The notes under the pieces: model-generated
Seen by the model: the letters and a program-made list of their open reading frames with translations, nothing else
What the model was told of the DNA's origin: nothing
Database searches by the model: none
Shown: positions 55,695-64,000 of the stretch, piece by piece
Layout: each line of letters opens with the position of its first letter
Numbering within the stretch: position 1 is the first letter of the stretch
Program-made: the position numbers and the translations under genes
From: Dysgonomonas sp. UBA5412
GTDB taxonomy: Bacteria > Bacteroidota > Bacteroidia > Bacteroidales > Dysgonomonadaceae
Length of the DNA stretch: 64,000 nucleotides
Direction of reading: 5' to 3'
NCBI GenBank assembly: GCA_002409595.1
Contig: DHNQ01000021.1
Span: 1-64,000 of the forward strand

Positions 55695-57362
55695 ATGAAA
55701 AAGGCAGTTTTCTTCATTCTATTGTTATTTTGTATAAATGGGCTTTTTGCCAATATGTCACAAGATACCACTCTTTTGACTTTATACAAATTGATGGATC
55801 ATAAGGATATTTATATGACCGAAAAGGAGGAGAGAATATCCGAAATGAAGAAAATGTTCAAAACTCCTAACATTACTTCCGAGCAGTCTTACGATATCAA
55901 TCTTAAATTATATAATGAATATAAGACTTATATTTCGGATTCTGCAATTCATTATGCCCGCGAAAATACTAAAATAGCAGATAAATTACAACATCCGGTT
56001 TGGACTAAAGAATCCAGACTCGATCTGGTTTCTTTATATATTGTAGCCGGAATGTATATAGAAGCAGTAGATATTCTAAAAGCAATAAACAAGAAAGATC
56101 TGCCCGACTGGTTGTTGGTCAAATATTATGATTGTAACAAACAATTGTATAACTATTATTCGAGTAACAATCCCTATACACGTATATATATCGAAAAAAG
56201 CAGGCTGTACAGAGATTCTTTGTTGAATGTTTTAGATAAAAATACGAATCACTATAAGATAGTATATGCCGAAAAGCTTTATGATGAGAAACGACTAAAC
56301 GAAGCCGAACAAATATTGTTAAAGCTTTTAAATCAGACAAAAGAGGATACTCATGAAAAAGCTGTTTTAGCCTATGCCTTAGCCAATATTTATAAAAAGG
56401 AAGGTAACATTGGTCTCGAAAAGCATTATTATGCAGTATCTGCAATATGTGATATAAAAAATGCGATCAAAGAAAATGCTTCTATGCAAGCTCTTGCCTC
56501 AGTTTTGTATGAGATTGGGGATGTGGATAAGGCTTATGTCTGTATAAAATCGTCGATGAAAGATGCCATGTTTTGCAATGCACGTTTAAGAACTTACGAA
56601 GTATCTCAGATATTTCCCATAATAGACTCTGCATATCAGGAAAATACTAATAGACAAAAGACCGAACTTCAACTCTTTCTCATATTAGTCAGTATATTAT
56701 CTGTATTTCTGATAATAGCTATAATATACGTATACAGACAGATGAAAAGAGTAGCTCGTATACGAAAGAAACTCTATCAAACGAACTTGAAATTAAAAGA
56801 TTTAAATAGTGATTTGCAATCTACCATCAATCAACTTAATGATGTGAATAGAGAATTGTCGACTGTCAATGTAGAGTTGTCTGAAGCAAATCAAATCAAA
56901 GAAGCCTATATTGGTCACTTTCTTGACTTATGCTCTACCTATATAGATAAGCTCGCTAAATATCAGAATACACTCAATAAAAAAGCTGTGGAGAAAAAGC
57001 TTGATGAATTGTATAAGATGCTTAAGTCTAATGACATGATTAATAATGAGCTGAAAGAACTTTACGAAAACTTTGACAATATATTTCTGCACTTATATCC
57101 CAACTTTGTAGAAGAACTTAACTCCTTGTTACAGAAAGAAGAGCGATTTGTTCTTAAGCCAAATGAATTACTAAACGTCGAACTTCGGATATTTGCTTTG
57201 ATACGCCTTGGTATAACCGATAGTTCGAGAATTGCCAATTTCTTACATTATTCTGCTAATACGATTTATAGTTATCGTACCAGAGTGCGAAATAAAGCAG
57301 CCGTTCCTCGTGAAGAATTCGAGAATCTAGTGATGAAAATCGGCGCTATTAAGAAAAACTAA
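55695..57362 (+). CDS. SusR/DUF6377-like membrane-bound PUL regulator
   Basis: A signal peptide is followed by about 300 residues of helical TPR-like repeats in the periplasm, one membrane helix (about residues 320-345), a coiled coil (about 345-400) and a cytoplasmic C-terminal part ending in a LuxR-like helix-turn-helix (LRIFALIRLGI...IANFLHYSANTIYSYRTRVRNKA, split here, about 495-535). This is the build of SusR-type regulators, which sense oligosaccharides in the periplasm and activate the adjacent SusC operon. ATG at 55695 is preferred to the TTG at 55680. A TAACTTTG -7 box lies at 55667-55674. Confidence 0.82.
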   Translation: MKKAVFFILLLFCINGLFANMSQDTTLLTLYKLMDHKDIYMTEKEERISEMKKMFKTPNITSEQSYDINLKLYNEYKTYISDSAIHYARENTKIADKLQHPVWTKESRLDLVSLYIVAGMYIEAVDILKAINKKDLPDWLLVKYYDCNKQLYNYYSSNNPYTRIYIEKSRLYRDSLLNVLDKNTNHYKIVYAEKLYDEKRLNEAEQILLKLLNQTKEDTHEKAVLAYALANIYKKEGNIGLEKHYYAVSAICDIKNAIKENASMQALASVLYEIGDVDKAYVCIKSSMKDAMFCNARLRTYEVSQIFPIIDSAYQENTNRQKTELQLFLILVSILSVFLIIAIIYVYRQMKRVARIRKKLYQTNLKLKDLNSDLQSTINQLNDVNRELSTVNVELSEANQIKEAYIGHFLDLCSTYIDKLAKYQNTLNKKAVEKKLDELYKMLKSNDMINNELKELYENFDNIFLHLYPNFVEELNSLLQKEERFVLKPNELLNVELRIFALIRLGITDSSRIANFLHYSANTIYSYRTRVRNKAAVPREEFENLVMKIGAIKKN

Positions 57363-57463
57363 CACATACACCATCTATATTTTTGAGTATATGTAAAATG
57401 TATAACTATTTGATTTCTAGTTGTACATTGGGTTTGTGTGCTCTATATTTTATCAATGCACAT

Positions 57464-57494
57464 TTTTATAAAGCCTTTCTTGCATATATTTTTG
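57464..57494 (+). promoter_or_regulatory. Probable promoter of the dextran-type SusC operon
   Basis: TTTT (57464-57467), a 19-base spacer and TATTTTTG (57487-57494) match TTTG-N19-TAnnTTTG with one mismatch. The start of transcription would give a leader of about 85 bases before the SusC ATG. Confidence 0.5.
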
Positions 57495-57584
57495 TTTAAG
57501 GGAGTTAAAATCTCTTTTGACTCTATGTGTAAGCTAAGAATTATGTTAGCCATAATTAATAAGAATTAATTAACCATACAGACC

Positions 57585-60500
57585 ATGAAAAAAAATCGAA
57601 AAAAGAAATGGGCTTACTTCGGCAGGATATGTCTGCTTATGTTATCTTTAACCCTTACGTTAAATCTATCAGCTCAAAGTCGGAAAACTATTACCGGAGT
57701 AGTCGTTGACGACCAAGGTGAAAGCACGATAGGAGCATCAGTTTCTATAAAAGGAACAACGATCGGCACGGTAACAGATGTAGATGGAAAGTTCTCTTTA
57801 GAAGTTGATGAAAATGCGACTATTTCTATCTCTTATCTTGGATTCTTAACTCAAGAAATTCCGGTTGCCGGAAAAACAAATTTTCATATTGTATTAAAAG
57901 AAAATGCCGAAATGCTCGATGAAATCGTAGTTGTCGGTTATGGAGTGATGCGTAAGAAAGACCTTACAGGATCGCTTTCTTCCATTGGAGCAAAGACTAT
58001 TCAGGATAAGCCGGTGTCTAATATTGGAGAAGCTTTGCAAGGGCGCGCTGCCGGAGTGCAGATTGTTAATTCCGGAGCACCCGGTAGTAATGTGAGTATT
58101 CGCGTGAGAGGATTGGGATCTATTAATAATTCAGATCCATTATTAGTTATTGACGGTGTACCTACCGATATGCCTCTGAATGCAATCAATCAGAATGATG
58201 TAGAAACAATAGATATTCTTAAAGATGCATCTGCTACAGCTATTTATGGTTCGCGCGGAGCAAATGGAGTTGTTTTGATTTCTACCAAAAAAGGGAAGTC
58301 GGGAGATGGAGTCATATCTGTTGGAGCTAACTGGGGTATACAAAATGCAACCAGCGTACCTGACATGTTGAACGCTTCTCAATTTGCCTCGTTGCATAAT
58401 GAGATGATGGCAAATAGTGGAAAAACACAACGCCCCGACTTTGCAGATCCATTGTCGTGGGGAAAAGGTACAGACTGGACTGATGCGTTATTGCGTACAG
58501 CCATGATGCAAAATTACTCTGTTTCATATTCGGGAGGAAATGACAAGAGTAATTATTACGTATCCGGAGGTGTGTTGGATCAGGAAGGTATTGTAATAAA
58601 TACATCATATAGACGCTATACTGTTCAGTTTAATAATGAATCAAAAGTGCGTTCATGGTTGAAATTTGGAAATAATGTGACATTGAGCCACGATACTAAG
58701 AAGAAAGGCTCTTACAATGTGCTAAATACAATGTCAGCCTTGCCTACTCAACCGATATATAATGAAGATGGAACTTATTCGGGTCCGGGAACAGAAGCTG
58801 AGTACTATGGCGATGCCCGTAATCCTATTGGTACAGCACGATTGGAGAAGAATACGACTAAAGGTTATAATGTATTAGGAAATATATATGGAGAGGTATC
58901 TCTATTCGATAAGGTTACATATAAGATGACCGGGGGGATTGACTTCAAGTTTTGGGACGAAGAAACATTTTCTCCAAAATATGATTGGAAACCCATACCT
59001 GTACCTAATTCTTCAAGGAGAGAACAGTCTAATAAGAGTCTGACCTACTTGTGGGACAATACTGTTACATATATGGATACTTTCAACGAAAAGCATAGCC
59101 TTAACATTATGTTAGGTTCTAGTGCACAGAATAATGTGTATAATTATATGAATGCAAGCGTTAAAGAATTTCTATCAGATGGTAATAGCCAGTTAAATAA
59201 TGGATTGTTAGACCCAACAGTTGGAGGTAGTAAGAATGAATGGGCTTTACTTTCGTTTTTCGGACGTGCAAACTATTCGTATGATAACAAATATTTATTT
59301 ACTGCAACTGTCCGCCGCGATGGAACTTCTCGTATTCGTAAATCAAATCGTTGGGGTACTTTCCCTTCTTTTTCTGCTGCATGGCGCATGTCGGAAGAAT
59401 CGTTTTTTAAGAAAAGTAATCTTCTTAGCGATTTAAAACTACGCTTAGGTTATGGAGTAACAGGTAATCAAGCTGTGCTTGATAATTATGCTGCAATTAC
59501 CCGTCTTAAGATAGCTCAATATGTTTTCAATGGAACGCCGGTGTCTACATTATATCCTTTGGTTATGCCTAATCCGGATATTAAATGGGAAACAGTGAAA
59601 CAAGGTAATATTGGGTTTGATGCAACATTATTGGATCAGCGAATCAATCTGACTTTCGATACTTATATTAAGAGAACTACAGATATGCTTGTAGCTATGG
59701 TTGTGCCAATCTCTTCAGGTTATTCAGATATTTATACACCAATGATCAATGCCGGAGAGGTGAAAAATACCGGTTGGGAGTTGTCAATATCATCTCAGAA
59801 CACTAAAGGAGCTTTTGAATGGAATACGGATTTCAATATATCATATAATAAAAATAAGGTTGTAAAATTAAATAATGGCACTCCTATTTATTTTGGAACT
59901 CAATCTCATATCGAAGGACGTCCTGTTGGATCATTTTATGGATGGGTAACAAATGGTATATTCCAAAATTGGGATGAAGTAAACAACTATGCTTATCAAT
60001 ATCAAGGAGCAGATGCTGCAAACGGAACAGCACCCGGTGACATTAAATTTTTGGATATAAACAATGATGGTGTGGTTAATGATTATGACCGTACTTATAT
60101 CGGAAACCCTACTCCGGCATGGAACTTCTCTATGAATAATAGTTTTGCATATCGCAATTTCGATTTACAAATATTTTTACAGGGAGTAGCAGGAAATAAA
60201 ATTTATAACTCCAACAGAATATCTCTTGAGGGGATGTATACTATTAGAAATCAAACTGCAAAAGTTTTAGATCGTTGGACAGGTGAGGGTACAAGCAATT
60301 CGATACCTCGTGCTATCTATAGTGATCCAAACAAAAACACTCGTACTTCTAACCGTTTTGTTGAAGATGGAAAATATCTGCGCCTAAAGAATGTAACATT
60401 AGGGTACACTCTTCCTGCGTCGCTGCTAAAGAAAGCATACATAAGTAATTTACGTGTATATATGTCAGCACAGAATCTATTAACATTAACAAAATATTCA

Positions 60501-60614
60501 GGTTTTGATCCTGAAGTCGCAGCAGGCGCTGATGGTGAAACTAGTTTTGGAGTTGATAAGAGTACTTATCCTCTTACACGTACAATCAGTTTTGGAGTTG
60601 ATTTCAAGTTCTAA
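57585..60614 (+). CDS. SusC-like TonB-dependent transporter of the dextran-type locus
   Basis: 1009 residues with a long Lys-rich n-region signal peptide, a carboxypeptidase-D-like domain (TITGVVVDDQGESTIGASV), plug with EIVVVGYGVMRKKDLTGSL and LLVIDGVPTD, and a barrel ending in FGVDFKF. It should import isomalto-oligosaccharides produced at the surface. It lies downstream of the SusR-like regulator and 21 bases before its SusD partner. In Bacteroides the set SusR-like, SusC, SusD, SusE-like and GH66 makes up the dextran locus (BT3086-BT3091 region). Confidence 0.93.
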   Translation: MKKNRKKKWAYFGRICLLMLSLTLTLNLSAQSRKTITGVVVDDQGESTIGASVSIKGTTIGTVTDVDGKFSLEVDENATISISYLGFLTQEIPVAGKTNFHIVLKENAEMLDEIVVVGYGVMRKKDLTGSLSSIGAKTIQDKPVSNIGEALQGRAAGVQIVNSGAPGSNVSIRVRGLGSINNSDPLLVIDGVPTDMPLNAINQNDVETIDILKDASATAIYGSRGANGVVLISTKKGKSGDGVISVGANWGIQNATSVPDMLNASQFASLHNEMMANSGKTQRPDFADPLSWGKGTDWTDALLRTAMMQNYSVSYSGGNDKSNYYVSGGVLDQEGIVINTSYRRYTVQFNNESKVRSWLKFGNNVTLSHDTKKKGSYNVLNTMSALPTQPIYNEDGTYSGPGTEAEYYGDARNPIGTARLEKNTTKGYNVLGNIYGEVSLFDKVTYKMTGGIDFKFWDEETFSPKYDWKPIPVPNSSRREQSNKSLTYLWDNTVTYMDTFNEKHSLNIMLGSSAQNNVYNYMNASVKEFLSDGNSQLNNGLLDPTVGGSKNEWALLSFFGRANYSYDNKYLFTATVRRDGTSRIRKSNRWGTFPSFSAAWRMSEESFFKKSNLLSDLKLRLGYGVTGNQAVLDNYAAITRLKIAQYVFNGTPVSTLYPLVMPNPDIKWETVKQGNIGFDATLLDQRINLTFDTYIKRTTDMLVAMVVPISSGYSDIYTPMINAGEVKNTGWELSISSQNTKGAFEWNTDFNISYNKNKVVKLNNGTPIYFGTQSHIEGRPVGSFYGWVTNGIFQNWDEVNNYAYQYQGADAANGTAPGDIKFLDINNDGVVNDYDRTYIGNPTPAWNFSMNNSFAYRNFDLQIFLQGVAGNKIYNSNRISLEGMYTIRNQTAKVLDRWTGEGTSNSIPRAIYSDPNKNTRTSNRFVEDGKYLRLKNVTLGYTLPASLLKKAYISNLRVYMSAQNLLTLTKYSGFDPEVAAGADGETSFGVDKSTYPLTRTISFGVDFKF

Positions 60615-60635
60615 ACCTAAAAAGATATTACGATT

Positions 60636-62123
60636 ATGAAAAAAATAATATATACAGGATTTCTTTTATTAGCTTGCCTGATTACTTCATGCTCCGATTT
60701 TTTAGACAAGGAGTCTTATGAAGATCCAAGTGCAGAATCTGTTAAAGATGAAGCTTCTGCCATAGCTATGACTAATGCTGCTTACCAGCCAATGCAGCGT
60801 CCTAAATTGTATAACATGCGTATGTGGGCACTCGATATTGTTGCCGGAAACAGTTTAGTCGGAGCCGGTGGGGGTGATGACGGTATAGAGACAATCCAAA
60901 TGGCAAATTTTGTAACAGGACCCGACAATTTTGCGGCTGTTGATCTTTGGAGAGGACCTAATCCCGGTATCTTGTATTGTAACACAGTCTTGGCTAGTGT
61001 TCCTGATATGAATATAAGCGAAGCTATTAAAAATAGATGTATAGGAGAAGCAAAATTCTTACGTGCAAGCTACTACTTTATTCTTGTACAATTATTCGGA
61101 GATGTTCCTATGAGCCTTACGCCTACAAATCCGGGAGATGATCTTTTCCCTGAAAGAGTTAGCAAAGATAGGATCTACAACGAAGTTATTATTCCTGATT
61201 TACTCGATGCTATAAATAGACTTCCTCGTCGCGAAGACTATGGTAGTAAAGATCTTGGAAGAGCTACAAAAGGTGCTGCTGCCGGAATGTTAGCTAAAGT
61301 TTATCTGACAATAGGACAATATCAGAACAGTATAAATATGTGTAATCTGGTAGAAGATCTGGGCTATACATTAAACTCTGATTACAGTGACTGCTTTGGA
61401 GGAGAAGAAAAGAATAAGAATACAGCCGAATCATTATTCGAAATTCAATACTATGGTCTAACTAAAGCTGATTTTTGGAGTGACGAAAATCAAGCTTGTT
61501 GGTTAAGTACATACATGGGACCTCGTAACTCCGGATGGGTAGGAGGTGGATATGGATGGAATCAACCTACACAAGAGTTTGTAGAACAATATGAAGACGG
61601 AGATCTACGAAAGGATAAAACGATTCTTTATGAAGGATGTCCTTCTTTTGACGGTAAACAATATAAGAGTACCATGTCGTCTACCGGATACAATGTTCGT
61701 AAATTCTTAGTGCCTCTATCTATATCACCGGACTATAATACGAACTCTGCCAGCATCATTGTTTTACGTTATGCAGATGTTCTGTTGATGAAAGCTGAGG
61801 CTTTGAACGAGTTGGGGAGTACAACAGAAGCTCAAGAGCCATTATATCAGGTTCGTAAACGGGCTGGTCTTGCAGATAGAAGCGATGTTGAAGGTCTGAC
61901 ACAAGAGCAAATGAGAGAAAAAATAAGACACGAACGACGTATTGAACTGGCATTTGAAGGCCATCGTTGGTTCGATATGGTTCGTTGGGATAATGGACAG
62001 TATGCTTTGGACTTTTTACATTCAATAGGAAAAGTAAATGCTCAGAAAAAGCATCTGTTATTACCTATACCTCAAGATGAGATAGATTCTAATCCTAATC
62101 TTAAACAAAATCCGGGTTATTAA
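60636..62123 (+). CDS. SusD-like glycan-binding surface lipoprotein
   Basis: A lipoprotein signal ends at Cys19 (LITSCSDFLDKES). The 495-residue protein shows the SusD helices: AKFLRASYYFILVQLFGDVP, AAGMLAKVYLTIGQY, VLLMKAEALNELG, RHERRIELAFEGHRWFDMVRWD and the ending NPNLKQNPGY. As lid of the preceding SusC it should bind alpha-glucan chains at the cell surface. Confidence 0.94.
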   Translation: MKKIIYTGFLLLACLITSCSDFLDKESYEDPSAESVKDEASAIAMTNAAYQPMQRPKLYNMRMWALDIVAGNSLVGAGGGDDGIETIQMANFVTGPDNFAAVDLWRGPNPGILYCNTVLASVPDMNISEAIKNRCIGEAKFLRASYYFILVQLFGDVPMSLTPTNPGDDLFPERVSKDRIYNEVIIPDLLDAINRLPRREDYGSKDLGRATKGAAAGMLAKVYLTIGQYQNSINMCNLVEDLGYTLNSDYSDCFGGEEKNKNTAESLFEIQYYGLTKADFWSDENQACWLSTYMGPRNSGWVGGGYGWNQPTQEFVEQYEDGDLRKDKTILYEGCPSFDGKQYKSTMSSTGYNVRKFLVPLSISPDYNTNSASIIVLRYADVLLMKAEALNELGSTTEAQEPLYQVRKRAGLADRSDVEGLTQEQMREKIRHERRIELAFEGHRWFDMVRWDNGQYALDFLHSIGKVNAQKKHLLLPIPQDEIDSNPNLKQNPGY

Positions 62124-62144
62124 CCTAAAGAAACATTTGTCGAA

Positions 62145-63584
62145 ATGAAAAAAATATACAATATATTATTTGGAATACTATTGTTGTTTCCCTTTCTGAT
62201 CTCTTCATGTAGTGACGATTATATGGAAACAAATCTGGGAAATCAAGCTTTGATTTTATCCGTTAGCGAAACAGCAATAAATTTGGATGTAACAGCACCT
62301 CAAAGTGAGGCTGTTACATATGAATGGACTCCCGGTTCTAACTTTAATACCAATGCAGCTATTTCTTATACCTTCGAATTAGGTTTAGCCGGAACAAATT
62401 TTGAAAAAAGTATTAAGGTTGAATTAGGAGAGGGGAAAAATTCGGTTTCTTATAAAACAGAAGAACTAAATGCCATACTATTAAATAATTTAGGAGTAAC
62501 TCCTGATAATGAAATAGAGTTGGAGGCTCGTGTAACAGCAGAAGTTCATAGCGAAGGAGTTCAATCCCAAGTATCAGAAATAGTAAAAGTAAAAGTGACA
62601 AGCTACAAGCCTGTTTCGCCAACTCTCTACCTTATAGGTAGTGCAGCCCCTAATGGATGGAGTGCAGATGAGGCAACTAAGATGAATACAGTGTCGGGAG
62701 CTGCAGGAGGATTTGTATGGCAAGGAAAACTAAATGCCGGTAATCTGAAATTTATTACTACTCTTGGTCAATTCTTACCTTCATATAACAAAGGAAGTGA
62801 TGATACAAAACTCTATTTGCGCGAGTTGGATGATGCGCCTGACGATCAATTTGTAATTCCGACAACAGGTATATACAAGATTTCTGTTAATATTATCAAT
62901 CTGACTATTAAGATCGAAACATTGGATGCTCCTGAATATAGTGAATTATGGCTTGTGGGTAATCCTACCGATTGGAAGTTTATGCCAATGACTGTAGATC
63001 CTTCCGATCCGTTTGTCTTCTATTACAATGCGGATTTATCAGCCGGAGGTGAGTTTAAAATTGCAACAGCTACAAATTGGGATGCTGTATTCTTCCGCCC
63101 GGCTGAAGATCAGACTCCGGCAGGCTCCGGCTTGAGTGTTGTTAAGTGGGCAGGAAATCCGGATAATAAATGGAATATATCAGGTGGAGTTTATAAAATA
63201 AAGCTTGACACTCGTGATCTAAAAATAGATATTGTGCCTTTTACTCCATATGCAATGATTTATATGGTTGGTGATGCTGCTCCAAGTGGATGGAGCATAG
63301 ATAATGCCACAGCAATGACAGCTACAAGCGATCCGTTCAAGCTCACATGGACAGGAACTTTGAATGCAGGTGAAATGAAATTTACTTGTGACAAGAAAAA
63401 TGACTGGAGTGGAGCTTGGTTTTTAGCCAGCCAAAATGGTATAGAACCTTCAGGTAGTACAGAGCAAATGATATTTAGCCCTACTGGTTCAGATCCGGAT
63501 AATAAATGGAAAATAACCAGTGCCGGTACATATCTTATTGAGTTAGATCAATTGCAACAAACAGTTTCAATCAAAAAGAAATAA
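62145..63584 (+). CDS. SusE/SusF-like surface glycan-binding lipoprotein with three binding repeats
   Basis: A lipoprotein signal ends at Cys22 (ISSCSDDY). An N-terminal Ig-like SusE domain (about 30-150) is followed by three related beta-sandwich modules beginning near residues 157 (LYLIGSAAPNGWS), 265 (LWLVGNPTDWK) and 369 (IYMVGDAAPSGWS). Each opens with the same strand and ends with Trp-rich FKI/KFT patterns, like the starch-binding modules of SusE and SusF. It has no catalytic motif. It probably holds alpha-glucan on the surface for the GH66 enzyme encoded next. Confidence 0.88.
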   Translation: MKKIYNILFGILLLFPFLISSCSDDYMETNLGNQALILSVSETAINLDVTAPQSEAVTYEWTPGSNFNTNAAISYTFELGLAGTNFEKSIKVELGEGKNSVSYKTEELNAILLNNLGVTPDNEIELEARVTAEVHSEGVQSQVSEIVKVKVTSYKPVSPTLYLIGSAAPNGWSADEATKMNTVSGAAGGFVWQGKLNAGNLKFITTLGQFLPSYNKGSDDTKLYLRELDDAPDDQFVIPTTGIYKISVNIINLTIKIETLDAPEYSELWLVGNPTDWKFMPMTVDPSDPFVFYYNADLSAGGEFKIATATNWDAVFFRPAEDQTPAGSGLSVVKWAGNPDNKWNISGGVYKIKLDTRDLKIDIVPFTPYAMIYMVGDAAPSGWSIDNATAMTATSDPFKLTWTGTLNAGEMKFTCDKKNDWSGAWFLASQNGIEPSGSTEQMIFSPTGSDPDNKWKITSAGTYLIELDQLQQTVSIKKK

Positions 63585-63596
63585 TCAAAATATTAG

Positions 63597-63631
63597 GTGA
63601 CACTGTCTGACTAGACAACAGATAGTGTCAC
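63597..63631 (+). terminator. Intercistronic hairpin between SusE-like and GH66-like genes
   Basis: GTGACACTGTCTG (63597-63609) pairs with CAGATAGTGTCAC (63619-63631) over 13 base pairs with one G-U and a 9-base loop. The sequence after it (ATTAAAAGATAAC) has no T run, and the next ATG is 18 bases away. Confidence 0.6.
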
Positions 63632-63649
63632 ATTAAAAGATAACATATC

Positions 63650-64000
63650 ATGAAAAAAATATATTTATTCGCTGCCTTATGCTTTGCCATATTGACTACT
63701 AGTTGCGAAGATTATTATGATACAGATCACGACCCTGTCGTATACGGAGAGACCTATTTTAAGTCAGATCTGAATACAGATAAAGCTTGTTATAAACCGG
63801 GTGAAAGTGTTCAGTTTTCATTAAAAGAAAAACCTTCTAATAACGCAAAGGTTCGTTATTCTCATTTAGGTAAAACCATTTCGGAAGAAGCCTTATCCTC
63901 TACCACATGGAGTTGGACTACACCGTCCGAAGATTATAAAGGTTATATGGTAGATATCTATGAGGTTGTAGATGGAAAAGAAAAGATATATCAAAGTATT
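63650..64000 (+). CDS. Probable GH66 dextranase lipoprotein, N-terminal part
   Basis: An open frame begins at ATG 63650 and runs off the window after 117 codons. It has a lipoprotein signal (Cys19, LTTSCEDYYDTD) and an Ig-like N-terminal domain with CYKPGESVQF, VRYSHLG and WSWTTPSEDYKGYMVDIYE. This pattern is what I associate with the N-terminal domain of Bacteroides GH66 endo-dextranases. The gene order (SusC, SusD, SusE-like, this) agrees. The catalytic domain is outside the window, so the family is inferred. Confidence 0.7.
   Translation, partial: MKKIYLFAALCFAILTTSCEDYYDTDHDPVVYGETYFKSDLNTDKACYKPGESVQFSLKEKPSNNAKVRYSHLGKTISEEALSSTTWSWTTPSEDYKGYMVDIYEVVDGKEKIYQSI

Noticed and set aside
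1..64000. Search by eye for CRISPR arrays, tRNA or rRNA genes, insertion sequences and prophage
   Set aside because: No regular spaced repeats, no tRNA-like cloverleaf, no transposase or integrase frame was found.

Overview
The window reads as chromosomal DNA of a low-GC member of the Bacteroidales. The evidence is three SusC/SusD pairs, a hybrid two-component PUL regulator, a SusR-like regulator, -7 promoter elements of the form TAnnTTTG with few Shine-Dalgarno sites, and an anaerobic cobalamin and nitrite/hydroxylamine gene set. Dysgonomonas or a close relative is my best guess; no rRNA or marker gene confirms it. Family names are by recognition of the protein sequences, without searches. 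Base-level coordinates of short sites were counted by hand and may be off by one or two.

Layout. 0-3.5 kb (minus): a tripartite efflux operon (TolC-like protein, HlyD/MacA-like adaptor, ABC permease cut short by a stop codon at the window edge). 3.7-5.5 kb: ndk and a stand-alone lpxC. 6.1-12.2 kb (plus): SusC/SusD pair with a DAACS-type symporter and no degradative enzyme. 12.4-17.5 kb (minus): PepSY membrane protein, DUF4374 lipoprotein and TonB receptor, the gene set of XusABC-type uptake, here read from a cobalamin riboswitch. 17.6-32 kb: cobalamin island. Two almost identical AdoCbl riboswitches lie head to head; the right one drives cbiL-btuF-btuC-btuD-cbiJD (plus). A third AdoCbl riboswitch at 30.4 kb drives cbiK-cbiHC-cbiET-cbiGF (minus), and cbiA/cobB follows on the plus strand. 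Eight corrin-ring activities are packed into four two-domain fusions.

32-39.6 kb: nitrogen-oxide block. hcp (plus) and nrfH-nrfA-ccs1-ccsA (minus) flank two Crp/Fnr-family regulators. The hcp and nrfH promoter regions share a TGTA-N8-TACA inverted repeat at nearly the same distance from a TTTG-ending -7 box. This fits one HcpR-like regulon handling nitrite, NO and hydroxylamine.

40.7-55.6 kb: fructan (probably levan) utilization locus with SusC, SusD, DUF4960 surface lipoprotein, two GH32 enzymes, a sugar permease, fructokinase and a fructose-sensing-type hybrid two-component regulator. 55.7-64 kb: a second glycan locus with SusR/DUF6377-like regulator, SusC, SusD, a SusE/F-like triple-repeat binding protein and the start of a probable GH66 dextranase. 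Together these two loci would let the cell use levan and dextran, both polymers that other bacteria make from sucrose. No tRNA, rRNA, CRISPR array, insertion sequence or prophage was seen.
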